Assembly (NCBI RefSeq): GCF_024320865.1
Contig: NZ_JANDBD010000006.1
Location: 342,160-406,159, forward strand
Length of the DNA stretch: 64,000 bases
Direction of reading: 5' to 3'
DNA from: Mycolicibacterium arenosum
Lineage (GTDB): Bacteria; Actinomycetota; Actinomycetes; Mycobacteriales; Mycobacteriaceae
In this document: in pieces, positions 48,001-55,756 of the stretch
How the letters are laid out: every line of letters begins with the position of its first letter
Position numbering within the stretch: the first letter of the stretch is position 1
Program-made: the position numbers and the translations under genes
The notes under the pieces: generated by a model
What the model saw: only the letters and a program-made list of their open reading frames with translations
Told to the model about the DNA's origin: nothing
Database searches by the model: none

Positions 48001-48459
48001 GACGTCGTGCCCGCCGCGGAGGCGTTGCTCGCCGGCTGGTGCGCCGACCCCGACCGTCCGTACGTGTGGACGACGCTCGGCAACGCGGTGCTGCTGGCCC
48101 ACCTCGCCGCGGACTGCGGCCTGACGCGCTACGCCGCGCCGCTGCTGGCCGACCTCGAGCCGTTCGTCGACCGGATCGGGGTGATCGGACAGATCGGCGT
48201 CGCGGGCCCCGCGGCGCTCGCGACGGCGCGGTTGCGGGTGCTGATCGGCGACACCGCGGGCGCGCGCGACGACCTCGCGATCGCTACGACGCTCGCCGCG
48301 CGCACCGGGGGAGCGCCGTCGCTGCTGAGGTGCGCGCTGGTGGCGGCGCAGCTCTCCGACGATCCCGCCGAGCGTGCCGCCGCGGCGGTACGGGTGGCCG
48401 CCGACGCCGCTGAGCTGGGCATGCTCGGCGTCGTGAAAGCGGCCGAGAACATGAGCTGA
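45055..48459 (+). CDS. SARP/BTAD transcriptional regulator with AAA ATPase and TPR-like C-terminus
   Basis: 1134 aa. OmpR-like winged helix at about 1-90, bacterial transcriptional activation domain (BTAD) at about 95-240, then a STAND-type ATPase with Walker A GPPGIGKT at 311-318 and Walker B VVIDDVQWAD. A long helical repeat region (about 560-1134) follows. This is the AfsR/MalT-like layout without a C-terminal LuxR HTH. GTG at 45055, 5 bp after UPF0182, so it can be cotranscribed with it. A likely target is the FAD oxidoreductase 86 bp downstream, but that is inference. Confidence 0.88.
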   Translation: MRYRLLGPLLVEGSVDIGPPKQRAVLAVLLLAQGAVVSVDRLVDAVWGDDVPGSALASLQAYISNLRRALRDSGMASPIVRQLPGYYLDVSSDDVDAAVFAASCARAADAVETGAWEDALTEAESALALWRGPLLADFADEPWVAAESARAEELRRECRDARITALLALGRTAPALSEAATLAAADPLSERGCWLHMLTLYRSSRVAEALDVYTRHAGVLDDELGLQPGEELRDLQTAILNQAPELAAWPRTPEWTGAVEVATPAAAHQTPAEVVTAPRSALVGRDRELATVTELLADAAAGMSCWLVLSGPPGIGKTRLAEEVVERTSGGGGTVWVACPDERATPPWWPMRQLVRALGADADRVLEIPAHADPDTARFQVYERIQRLLEEADGVRTVVIDDVQWADSASTSALAYIAGALRDHPLAIVLTVRDGEHTPELGRLLGTVARGARNRHIEVPALSPGDVAALATAVADDAITAAEAATLAVRTGGNPFFVCEYARLPRDERVGNEIPVAVKSVLDRRLASLDPAVLQVLRTAAVIGDEVDVAVLARSTRLDIDTLADYLDEAADERIVVTSHTGDGYAFAHALLREQLLASMPALRRQRLHAKVAEVLADGTGHDALTRRAQHLVAAQPLVEPDVVVDACRRAAEEATQRWSSDIAAQWWQAALDAYDRLPAATRDDDDRDALAVAMLAAYSRAGRGRLVLGSVERFLVEAMRAGRTTTVGRVASALLRASGGWPWLAPGDDPGGLLIHLQRAVAIADTDGGAGARVLAALAVGHCYHPDPSLAARYLDRAEDLAEAVGDEEVIADALMGRLITYSGVATRSREILDWQTRLNALQHSRFREDRVIAHSVCTMAAMDLGDVGGAEAHLRAGIEGSEELQLPVLRAQLRWMEAVLAVWRGDFAEAHRHHGIAAHVHEQTELYGAGSGLMAEVSLLRETGGEIDPAWRELAATPETGGQGMVDLVNAALLTVSVGPDVVPAAEALLAGWCADPDRPYVWTTLGNAVLLAHLAADCGLTRYAAPLLADLEPFVDRIGVIGQIGVAGPAALATARLRVLIGDTAGARDDLAIATTLAARTGGAPSLLRCALVAAQLSDDPAERAAAAVRVAADAAELGMLGVVKAAENMS

Positions 48460-48544
48460 CCTGCGCTTGGAGAATCGGCCAAGCCGTCACCAAGTGCGTT
48501 CGACGAACCTTCCAACCGTTGACCCGAGCTGGAAGGACCACACC

Positions 48545-49912
48545 ATGACCGTGACCGATTGCCCCGCCGACACCGTCGAGGTCGACGTGAGCACGCTGCG
48601 CAACCACGTCGGCGCTCCCGTCGCGCTGCCGGGCGAGCGCGTCTACGAACGGGCCGTGCCGTGGAATGTGGCCGTGCCGGTGCGGCCCGCGGCCGTGGTG
48701 GTCGTCACCGGAGCCGTCGACATCGCCGACGTCATGCGGTTCGCCGCGCCGCGGGGACTGCGCGTCGCGGTCCAGGCGACCGGTCACGGAGCGGTGCCGA
48801 TCGGCGCCGACACCATCCTGGTGCTGACCTCCGGTCTGACGTCCTGCGTCGTCGACGCGAAAGCCCGCACCGCACGGGTCGGCGCGGGCGTGCGCTGGCA
48901 GCAGCTGATCGACGCCGCCACACCGTACGGGCTGGCGCCGCCGTGCGGGTCGGCGCCCGGCGTCGGGGTCGTCGGCTACCTGACCGGTGGCGGCATCGGG
49001 CCGCTGGTTCGCACGGTCGGGCTGTCGTCGGATTACGTGCGGGGCTTCGAGTTGGTCACCGGTGCCGGGGATGTGCTGTGGGTGACCCCCGAGCAACACG
49101 CCGAGCTGTTCTGGGGCGTCCGGGGCGGTAAGGCGATGCTGGGCATCGTGACATGCGTCGACGTCGAGTTGCCGCAGATCCCCGAATTCTACGGTGGCGC
49201 AGTCTACTTCGACGGATCCAGCGCCGGTGACGTGCTGCCCGCGTGGCGGACCTGGTGCGCGGACCTGCCCGAGACCGTCAACACGTCGGTCGCAGTACAG
49301 CAGCTGCCACCGCTGCCCGGCGTACCGGAGCCGCTTGCCGGCCGGATGACGGTGGCCGTCCGGTACGCCGCCGTCGGCGATGTGCAGGAGGCGCGCCGGC
49401 TGCTGGCGCCGATGCGGGGGACCGCGCCGGTGCTGATGGACACGGTGGACGTGCAACCGTACTCGGCGATCGGTGCGGTGCACGCGGATCCGGTCGACCC
49501 GATGCCGATCAACGAGGATCAGGCACTGCTGCGCGAACTGACGCCGGAGGCTGTCGACGCGATCCTGGCCGCGGTGGGTCACGATTCGGGCTCGCCGCAG
49601 ACGCTCGTCGAACTCCGGCTGCTCGGAGGTGCGCTGGCGCGGGAACCGCGACACCGCAGCGCGTTCGGCCATCGCGATGCGGCGTTCGCGCTGACGGTCA
49701 TTGGAGTGCTGCTGCCCGAGGTGGCCGAGGCCGTCGTCGGGCACGCGGCGGCGCTCATCGCCTCGGTGGCGCCGTGGTCGACGGGTGGTCAGCTACCCAA
49801 CTTCGCGCCCTCGACCGATCCGGGACGGCCCACGAGGGTCTATCGGGAGGACACGCTGCACTGGCTGCGCGCGTTGGCTCGGCGCTACGACCCGGCGGGC
49901 GTGCTGCGCTGA
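48545..49912 (+). CDS. FAD-binding oxidoreductase (berberine-bridge-enzyme type)
   Basis: 455 aa. FAD_binding_4 domain with ATGHGAVPIG, where His is the expected 8-alpha-histidyl attachment site, and GVGVVGYLTGGGIG. At the position where bicovalent BBE enzymes have Cys (CPTVG), this protein has Ala (APGVG), so FAD is probably bound by one covalent bond. The C-terminal BBE motif YREDTLHWLRALARRYDPAGVLR is present. No signal peptide. ATG at 48545 with GGAAGGA upstream. Substrates of such enzymes range from sugars to alkaloids and polyketides. Confidence 0.87.
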   Translation: MTVTDCPADTVEVDVSTLRNHVGAPVALPGERVYERAVPWNVAVPVRPAAVVVVTGAVDIADVMRFAAPRGLRVAVQATGHGAVPIGADTILVLTSGLTSCVVDAKARTARVGAGVRWQQLIDAATPYGLAPPCGSAPGVGVVGYLTGGGIGPLVRTVGLSSDYVRGFELVTGAGDVLWVTPEQHAELFWGVRGGKAMLGIVTCVDVELPQIPEFYGGAVYFDGSSAGDVLPAWRTWCADLPETVNTSVAVQQLPPLPGVPEPLAGRMTVAVRYAAVGDVQEARRLLAPMRGTAPVLMDTVDVQPYSAIGAVHADPVDPMPINEDQALLRELTPEAVDAILAAVGHDSGSPQTLVELRLLGGALAREPRHRSAFGHRDAAFALTVIGVLLPEVAEAVVGHAAALIASVAPWSTGGQLPNFAPSTDPGRPTRVYREDTLHWLRALARRYDPAGVLR

Positions 49913-49979
49913 GAAACCGTCACCGAGTGCCGCGCGGGCGGGTGACAATTGAGGCGGCCGAAGGAACGGGGGGTCGTGC

Positions 49980-50501
49980 ATGCCGGTGACGGTGTCACTA
50001 GTGCTCGCCTCGAATCCCGCCTCGCTGGTGACGGCCTCCGGCGAGGTCAGCGCGGGTGCAGCCGAGGTCGACGAGCGCATCGCGACGGAGCGGTCCCGGC
50101 TCGAGGGGTTGTCGGCGACGTGGACGGGGACGGCGTCGGCCGCGGCGCTGGATCACGCCGAGAGCATGCTCGCCGCTCAGCGGCGCTATCGCGACACGCT
50201 GCACGCGCTGCAGGGGGAGTTGGCCGCGGCGGGTGGGGAACTCGTCCATCTGCGCTCCGAAGTCGCGGATCTGGTAGCCGGTGTCGAGGCCACGTTGTTC
50301 CACATCGCGGATGACGGCACGACGACGCCGGGGCCGATCCTGGCGACGCTGGCGAAGCTGTCGCCCGTGCTCGCGATGGACGTCAGGCTGCGGGGGCTGA
50401 CGCTGCAGACGGCGATTCAGACCGCGCTGGAGAAGTTCGACGCCGCCGATCGGGCTGCCGCTCATCAGTTGCGTCAGATCACCAGGGGGCTGGCCGGATG
50501 A
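49980..50501 (+). CDS. WXG100-like helical protein (type VII secretion-like)
   Basis: 173 aa, nearly all helical and Ala-rich. Two helices bracket Trp48-Thr-Gly50 (SATWTGTAS), the WXG turn at the expected distance from the N-terminus; a further helical region with FDAADRAAAHQLR ends it. ATG at 49980. Overlaps the next gene as ATGA, mimicking the paired esx/espA-espC arrangement. Longer than canonical WXG100 proteins (about 100 aa). No ESX core genes nearby. Export is inference. Confidence 0.65.
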   Translation: MPVTVSLVLASNPASLVTASGEVSAGAAEVDERIATERSRLEGLSATWTGTASAAALDHAESMLAAQRRYRDTLHALQGELAAAGGELVHLRSEVADLVAGVEATLFHIADDGTTTPGPILATLAKLSPVLAMDVRLRGLTLQTAIQTALEKFDAADRAAAHQLRQITRGLAG

Positions 50502-50815
50502 GCGCGGGCACGTTGGCAGTCGATACGGGATCGATGCGCGGTGCCGCGGCGGGTCTGGCGGGCGTGGCGATCGAATTCCACGGCGAAAAGGCGGGATTGG
50601 CCGTGACGGCGGGAGCCGGCGGGATGGACGGGCTTGCGACGTCGTCGGCCTGTCTCGACGTCGGTGGTGCGCTGCGCGGCGAGGCCCGCGCACTGGGCGA
50701 CGACGTGCAGGGCTACGCCGACAAGCTGGCTGCGGCCGCAGAGCGCTACGAGCGCAGCGACTACGAGGCCGCGGAGAGCATCGACTTCGCCGGACCGGCG
50801 GATTCGCCTCGCTGA
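50498..50815 (+). CDS. EspC/DUF2580-like small protein with YxxxD/E signal
   Basis: 105 aa. The N-terminal VDTGSMRGAAAGLAGVA and central helix ALGDDVQGYADKLAAAAERYERSD resemble EspC-family secreted proteins. The C-terminal type VII export motif YxxxD/E occurs twice: Tyr84-ERS-Asp88 and Tyr89-EAA-Glu93. Translationally coupled to the WXG-like protein (ATGA). I infer that the pair folds together and is exported by an ESX system encoded elsewhere. Confidence 0.68.
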   Translation: MSAGTLAVDTGSMRGAAAGLAGVAIEFHGEKAGLAVTAGAGGMDGLATSSACLDVGGALRGEARALGDDVQGYADKLAAAAERYERSDYEAAESIDFAGPADSPR

Positions 50816-50824
50816 GCAGCCGAT

Positions 50825-50854
50825 TTGGAGCTGTAGCCGCGACCCCGGTAACCT
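50825..50854 (+). promoter_or_regulatory. Sigma-A-type promoter of tRNA-fMet
   Basis: TTGGAG at 50825-50830 and TAACCT at 50849-50854, 18 bp apart, ending 12 bp before the tRNA 5' end. Confidence 0.6.
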
Positions 50855-50866
50855 TGCGTTCACCAT

Positions 50867-50940
50867 CGCGGGGTGGAGCAGCTCGGTAGCTCGCTGGGCT
50901 CATAACCCAGAGGTCGCAGGTTCGAATCCTGTCCCCGCTA
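50867..50940 (+). tRNA. Initiator tRNA-fMet (CAU)
   Basis: 74 nt, anticodon CAT at 50901-50903. Initiator features: unpaired first acceptor pair (C1 opposite T72) and three consecutive G:C pairs at the bottom of the anticodon stem (GGG CTCATAA CCC). T-loop GGTTCGAATCC. The 3' end is genomically CTA rather than CCA, so CCA is added after transcription. It has its own promoter and terminator. Confidence 0.97.
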
Positions 50941-50948
50941 CTAGGTAG

Positions 50949-50983
50949 AACGGCCCCCGGAGACTTCTCCGGGGGCCGTTTTC
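50949..50983 (+). terminator. Terminator of tRNA-fMet
   Basis: Fourteen-bp perfect stem (50949-50962 with 50967-50980), ACTT loop, followed by TTC. One of the strongest hairpins in the window. Confidence 0.85.
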
Positions 50984-50994
50984 ATGGGGAGGCG

Positions 50995-52194
50995 ATGATC
51001 AACCGCGTGTCGACGAACAGCCAGGCGTGGTCGCGCACCGCTGTCTTCCTGGTGTTCGCGGTGTTCGGCACCTGTATCGCCACGTGGGCCGTGCACATCC
51101 CGTCGGTCGCCGAGCGCACCGACATCTCGGCGGGAACCCTCGGCACGATGCTGCTTCTACTGGGGGCGGGGGCGCTGGTGGGAATGCAGATCGCCGGTCC
51201 GCTCGTCACACGGTGGGGCGGCGCGCGCGTGGCACTCGTCGGAGGCGTGGCGATGTCGTCGACGCTGGCACTGCCGCTCAATGCGCCCACCCCGATCCTG
51301 CTCGCCGCGGCGATGCTCGTGTTCGGGATCGCGTCGGGTATCGCCGACGTCGGCATGAACGCGCGCGCGGTGACCGTCGAACAACGTGCGGGCAAGCCGA
51401 TCATGTCGGCGTTCCACGCCGTGTTCTCGGTGGGCAGCGTCGTCGGATCACTTGTCGGCGCAGGCATGTTGGCGGCTGCGTGGAGCCTCGGCGTGAGCAG
51501 TGTCGTCGTGTGCACGGCGTGCCTGCTGCTGATGGCGGTCACCGCCCCGAACCTGCTGGGCGACGGCGCCGAACGCCCGACACAGCCCGAGCGACCCGTC
51601 GACGCGGGGTCGGGACTCGCGCCGAAGGCCAAGCGTCGCAAGCTGATTCTGCTCGCCGCGGTGGCCTTCCTGCTGTACCTGGCCGAAGGCAGCGCCATGG
51701 ATTGGAGCAGTCTGCACGCCCAGGAGCATCTCGGAGCGTCGAATGCGCTTGGCGCCCTGACGTTCGCGTCCTTCGTCACGGCGATGACCATCGGACGCTT
51801 CAGCGCCGACTACGTCAGCGCGAGGAAGGGTGCGGTGTGGGTGCTCCGCTACGGCGGCATCGCGTCGGCGATCGGTCTAGCCGTCGTGGTGGCCTCTCCC
51901 GCGCTGCCGTTGACCATCGTGGGGTGGCTCATTCTGGGCATCGGACTGTCGGGCGGCGTCCCGCTGGTGTTCTCGGCGGCGGGGAACGTGCCGGGCGTCA
52001 CGGGAACGGAGTTCTCGCGGGTGATCGGTGGCGGGTACATCGCACTGCTCGCCGGACCCGCCCTCATCGGATGGCTTTCGGAACTCGTCACCCTCAACGT
52101 CGCGCTGCTGCTGCCGCTCATCGGCGTCGCCGTCGCCGCGCTGTCGGCGAGGGCGGTCAGTCCCGCGCGTGCCGGGGCGCTGCCGAAAAGCTAG
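50995..52194 (+). CDS. MFS transporter
   Basis: 399 aa with twelve hydrophobic segments in two halves joined by a hydrophilic loop (about 180-205, GDGAERPTQPERP). Begins SRTAVFLVFAVFGTCIATWAVHIPSV. The small-residue-rich helix GIASGIADVGMNARAVTVEQ resembles FucP/YbjJ-type (sugar or unknown) transporters. ATG at 50995 after GGGGAGG. Its TAG overlaps the stop of the convergent beta-helix gene by 3 bp. Confidence 0.85.
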   Translation: MINRVSTNSQAWSRTAVFLVFAVFGTCIATWAVHIPSVAERTDISAGTLGTMLLLLGAGALVGMQIAGPLVTRWGGARVALVGGVAMSSTLALPLNAPTPILLAAAMLVFGIASGIADVGMNARAVTVEQRAGKPIMSAFHAVFSVGSVVGSLVGAGMLAAAWSLGVSSVVVCTACLLLMAVTAPNLLGDGAERPTQPERPVDAGSGLAPKAKRRKLILLAAVAFLLYLAEGSAMDWSSLHAQEHLGASNALGALTFASFVTAMTIGRFSADYVSARKGAVWVLRYGGIASAIGLAVVVASPALPLTIVGWLILGIGLSGGVPLVFSAAGNVPGVTGTEFSRVIGGGYIALLAGPALIGWLSELVTLNVALLLPLIGVAVAALSARAVSPARAGALPKS

Positions 52195-53699
52195 CTGCGC
52201 GAGGCCTCGTCGCTGTTGCCGTACGCACCGAGTTCGACACCGCCCTCGCCCCTGCCGAGAGCGGGGCTCGAGGCGTCGTCGTCCACGTAGCCCGTCGGAG
52301 TCCAGTGGCCGTTCGCCGACCGGAGATGGAAGTCGCCGTTCGCGGCGTTGACGAACAGCGGATCGGCGGGCGCGAGGACACCGTCTCCGAATGTGACGGC
52401 GACGCCGTTGTCGGTGTACTCCGTCTGCACCATCGAGTGGGAGACGTCGACCGCCACGGCGTCGCAGGAGTCGACCCCGCAGTTGGCGACGACGTCGGCC
52501 CCCTCCTCGTTGCCGTAGAAGATCGAGTTCGCGATCGTGTAGTCGTCGGCCGCGCCGTTGCCGTTGTCGACGGTGAGGCCCGCACCGGGTCCGCTGCAGC
52601 CGACCTCCTTGGCGTTGACGATCGTCATGTACTCGAACGTGCCGGTGGTCGGACCCGCGCCGTCCGGACCCGAGTCGACGTAGAGGTTCCCGCCGCAGTT
52701 GCCGTCGAAGATCTCGTGTTCGCCTCTGCACGTGGCGGAGTCGTCGCAGAAGAAGCCGCCCCCGGTGATCCCGGCTCGGTTGTCGCGATACACGTTCCAC
52801 GCCAGGGTCGCCGTCGTGTGCTGGCCGCCGCCGTTGTTCGCGCCGATGTAAAGACCCGCGCCCCAACCCGTTACCTCGTTGTCGGCGAAGACGTTGGACG
52901 TGACGGTGAGGGTGTTGCCGAACAGGTAGACCGCGCCACCGTGCGAGCTCTCGGGCTCGGTGCCGGCGTTCTCCGTGACCAGATTGTTCGCGAACGTGAC
53001 GTCGTTCCGGTCGAGGGTGTCGTCGAGTGCGCCCGCTCCGCCGCGTCCGCAGCTGTTCCTGGTGAACACGTTGCCCTCGATCGTCGCCCTGACGTTCGAC
53101 AGCGAGAACGCCGCGCCGATGAGAGCGGGGTCGTTGCAGGCGTTGTCGTGAAACGTGTTGTTGGTGATGTCGATTCGACCCATGAAGTACGTCGAGCGTG
53201 AGATCGCCTGCGCGTAGCCGCTGATGTCGAAGCCGTCGATGGCGACGAGCTCGTCGTCTTTCGGAGCCGGATCACTCGCCTGATAGAAGGAGCCGGTTCC
53301 GCCGCCCTCGACCCTCGAGACGTATGCCGCCGAGTCGCGGACCGTGAAGCCCGAACCGGATTGGAAGCCTCCCGCGAGGGTGAAGTACTTCTCGCCCGGC
53401 GCGAGCTCCTCGCCCGAATAGATGCCTTCGGCGACGCAGATGATCGCACCGTTCGTCGCGGCCTCGACGGCTTCGGCGATCGTCGAGAAGGTTCCCTCGC
53501 CGCCCCCGGCCGCGTCGACGTACGAGTCGCACGCCGGGATCTCGGTCGTGCCCGCCGCCGAGACGGCGAGCGGCGCGCGTGCCGCCGATGCGCCACTGCC
53601 GGTGCCGCTGCCTGTGGGTTGGCCGGGCTCCGCGCACGCGCCGGCGACCACGCAGCCGGTGAACACGACGGCGAGCCCGACCCTGGTGCGTGCGCGCAT
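52191..53699 (-). CDS. Secreted parallel beta-helix protein, putative lipoprotein
   Basis: 502 aa. Signal peptide MRARTRVGLAVVFTGCVVAG ends with AGAC, a relaxed lipobox, followed by a Gly/Ser-rich linker. The body has pectate-lyase-like PbH1 repeats, recognisable by recurring Asn-rich turns (IDITNNTFHDNAC, ATIEGNVFTRNSC, VTFANNLVTENAG, TVTSNVFADNEV, TIANSIFYGNEEG). Several Cys pairs follow repeat ends. No catalytic site identified. C-terminal DFHLRSANGHWTPTGY is common in choice-of-anchor proteins. Unusual for this genus and possibly acquired. Confidence 0.8.
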   Translation of the reverse strand: MRARTRVGLAVVFTGCVVAGACAEPGQPTGSGTGSGASAARAPLAVSAAGTTEIPACDSYVDAAGGGEGTFSTIAEAVEAATNGAIICVAEGIYSGEELAPGEKYFTLAGGFQSGSGFTVRDSAAYVSRVEGGGTGSFYQASDPAPKDDELVAIDGFDISGYAQAISRSTYFMGRIDITNNTFHDNACNDPALIGAAFSLSNVRATIEGNVFTRNSCGRGGAGALDDTLDRNDVTFANNLVTENAGTEPESSHGGAVYLFGNTLTVTSNVFADNEVTGWGAGLYIGANNGGGQHTTATLAWNVYRDNRAGITGGGFFCDDSATCRGEHEIFDGNCGGNLYVDSGPDGAGPTTGTFEYMTIVNAKEVGCSGPGAGLTVDNGNGAADDYTIANSIFYGNEEGADVVANCGVDSCDAVAVDVSHSMVQTEYTDNGVAVTFGDGVLAPADPLFVNAANGDFHLRSANGHWTPTGYVDDDASSPALGRGEGGVELGAYGNSDEASRS

Positions 53700-53747
53700 G
53701 CCCGTGACTATGACGGATCCGGTCGCCGGCGGAGTAGGTTCCGAGGC

Positions 53748-54557
53748 ATGAGCGAAGACAGGGTTCGCGTCCGGATGGGCGACAGCGGTGTGGCGACGGT
53801 GACGATGGTCCGGGCGGACAAGCACAACGCACTCGACCAGGCGATGTTCGAGGGCCTGGTCGCGGCGGCGGCGCAGGTCGCGGCCGACACGTCGGTGCGC
53901 GCGGTGGTGCTGCACGGCGAGGGGAAGAGCTTCTGCTCGGGCCTCGACGTCGCGAGCTTCATGTCCGGCCGGGGTGGCACCGGGGTGCTGCTCGAGCGCG
54001 ACGGCGATCACGTGGCCAACCTCGCGCAGAGCGTGAGCTACGACTGGTCGCTGGTGCCCGCACCGGTCATCGCCGCGATTCACGGAAACTGCTTCGGAGG
54101 TGGCCTTCAGATCGCGCTGGGCGCCGACATCCGGATCGCCGCGCCGGATGCGAAACTGTCCGTCATGGAGGTCAAGTGGGGCCTGGTTCCCGACATGGGC
54201 ATTACGCAGGCCCTGCCGCGGCTGGTGCCGATCGACGTGGCGAAGGAGCTGACGTTCACCGGCCGAATCGTCTCCGGCAGTGACGCTTTCGCGCTCGGGT
54301 TGGTGACGCGGAACAGCGGGGATCCGCTGGCTGCGGCGCTCGAGCTCGCCGAGGAGATCGCGCAGAAGTCACCCGATGCCGTCCGCGCCGCCAAGCGCCT
54401 GTACGACGAGACCTGGGTGAGCGACGACGCCCGTGGCGCCCTGAAGCTCGAATCCGAGCTTCAGACGGGCCTGATCGGATCGCCCAACCAGATCGCGGCC
54501 GTCATGGCCGGAATGTCAGGGGAGAAGCCGGTTTTCGCGGATCCGACGCAGGGTTAG
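53748..54557 (+). CDS. Enoyl-CoA hydratase/isomerase family (crotonase)
   Basis: 269 aa. Oxyanion-hole segments KSFCSGLDVASF and HGNCFGGGLQIALGAD, and the second acidic position in SVMEVKWGLVPD. At the first catalytic Glu position of hydratases there is a Gly/Leu pair (FGGGLQ), so this is likelier an isomerase or atypical hydratase. ATG at 53748. Three bases before the SDR gene, so the two form an operon, suggesting oxidation of an unusual acyl or alcohol substrate. Confidence 0.88.
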   Translation: MSEDRVRVRMGDSGVATVTMVRADKHNALDQAMFEGLVAAAAQVAADTSVRAVVLHGEGKSFCSGLDVASFMSGRGGTGVLLERDGDHVANLAQSVSYDWSLVPAPVIAAIHGNCFGGGLQIALGADIRIAAPDAKLSVMEVKWGLVPDMGITQALPRLVPIDVAKELTFTGRIVSGSDAFALGLVTRNSGDPLAAALELAEEIAQKSPDAVRAAKRLYDETWVSDDARGALKLESELQTGLIGSPNQIAAVMAGMSGEKPVFADPTQG

Positions 54558-54560
54558 GGG

Positions 54561-55361
54561 ATGGGTGCGCTGGAAGGTCGAGTCGCGTTCATCACGGGCG
54601 GTGCACGCGGGCAGGGTCGTGCCCACGCCCTCGCGCTCGCCGCGGAAGGGGCGAACGTCGTCATCGCCGACGCGCCCCGCCCGATGAACCTGACCTATCC
54701 GCTCGGCACCGAGGACGACCTGCGGGCCACGGCCAAGGAGGTCGAGGAGTTCGGCGGCCTCTGCCTGCCGATCCCGATGGACGTACGCGACCCCGACGCG
54801 GTGTCCGCCGCCGTCGACGAAACGGTGAGCAGCCTGGGTGGTCTCGACATTCTGGTGGCCAACGCTGGAATCGTGAGCACCGGGCCGCTGGACGAGGTGA
54901 CCGACGAGGTCTGGCATCAGCTCGTCGACACCAATCTGACGGGTGTGTTCCACGTCCTGCGGGCGGTGATCCCGGTGATGCGCCGCCGGCGCTTCGGCCG
55001 GATCGTCGTGACGTCGTCGATGGGCGGCCGGATGGGCATCCCCGAGCTGGGCGCCTACAACGCCACGAAGTGGGGCGTCATCGGGCTCGCGAAATCGGTG
55101 GCGTTGGAGGTCGCCAAGGAGGGCATCACCGTCAACGTCATCTGCCCGACCACGGTGCACACGCCGATGGTGCAGCCGGTGGACGCCGACGATGTTCCCG
55201 ACGAACTGGTCCAGCGGATGATGCGCGCCAATCCGATTCCGCAGCCGTGGATCGAACCCGAGGACGTCAGTCGCGGGCTGCTGTACCTGGTCACCGACCC
55301 CGGCGTGGTCACCGGCAGCGTCCTCGAGATCGGCCTCGGCGGCAGCGCTCGGATCCACTAA
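54561..55361 (+). CDS. Mycofactocin-coupled-type SDR oxidoreductase
   Basis: 266 aa. The cofactor loop TGGARGQGRAHA is typical of mycofactocin-coupled SDRs, which keep NAD tightly bound and need mycofactocin for turnover. NANAG-like VANAGIV, catalytic Ser in VTSSMGGRMG and Tyr-x3-Lys in AYNATKWG. The insertion NLTYPLGTEDDLRATAKEVE is a family feature. ATG at 54561. Coupled to the crotonase. Confidence 0.88.
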   Translation: MGALEGRVAFITGGARGQGRAHALALAAEGANVVIADAPRPMNLTYPLGTEDDLRATAKEVEEFGGLCLPIPMDVRDPDAVSAAVDETVSSLGGLDILVANAGIVSTGPLDEVTDEVWHQLVDTNLTGVFHVLRAVIPVMRRRRFGRIVVTSSMGGRMGIPELGAYNATKWGVIGLAKSVALEVAKEGITVNVICPTTVHTPMVQPVDADDVPDELVQRMMRANPIPQPWIEPEDVSRGLLYLVTDPGVVTGSVLEIGLGGSARIH

Positions 55362-55371
55362 CGCGCGGACG

Positions 55372-55716
55372 TCAGCCCATCGGCATCTCGGGAAGAGGTG
55401 CGTTGCAGCGGTCCCGGAAGTCGGTGGCGGCCTGTCTGACCGCTCGGAGCTCGTCGGCCACCTGGGGATTGGCCTGCATGTACGCCTCGATCTCCGTGCG
55501 CATCTCATCCCTGGACTTGCCCTTGAGCCCGGTGAAGAAGGCGTTGACGTCGGGGTGGGTGAACAGATAGGCCGAAGTGCCGGCGGACACGCCGGACATG
55601 ACGCCGGCCAGGTCGGCCGCGGTGCAGTTGGGTGGATCGGCGGCGGCGGTCGCCGAGGTGCCGACGAGGGTCGCGCCGGCAATCAGCCCGGCGCCGATCA
55701 GGGTGCGGATGTACAC
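55372..55716 (-). CDS. Secreted haemophore-like protein (Rv0203-type fold)
   Basis: 114 aa, GTG at 55716 after GGAGA. Signal peptide (TLIGAGLIAGATLVGTSATAAA, cleavage near ADPP). The mature part has two cysteines (PPNCTAAD and FRDRCNAP) framing an all-helical domain with YLFTHPDVNAFFTGL and YMQANPQVADELRAV, the spacing of the haem-binding haemophore family. Haem binding is not proven. Same strand and 40 bp after the small secreted protein gene, so probably cotranscribed. Confidence 0.78.
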   Translation of the reverse strand: MYIRTLIGAGLIAGATLVGTSATAAADPPNCTAADLAGVMSGVSAGTSAYLFTHPDVNAFFTGLKGKSRDEMRTEIEAYMQANPQVADELRAVRQAATDFRDRCNAPLPEMPMG

Positions 55717-55756
55717 GGGAGTCTCCAATCGATGGGTGGTGGGTGGGTCGCGGTGC

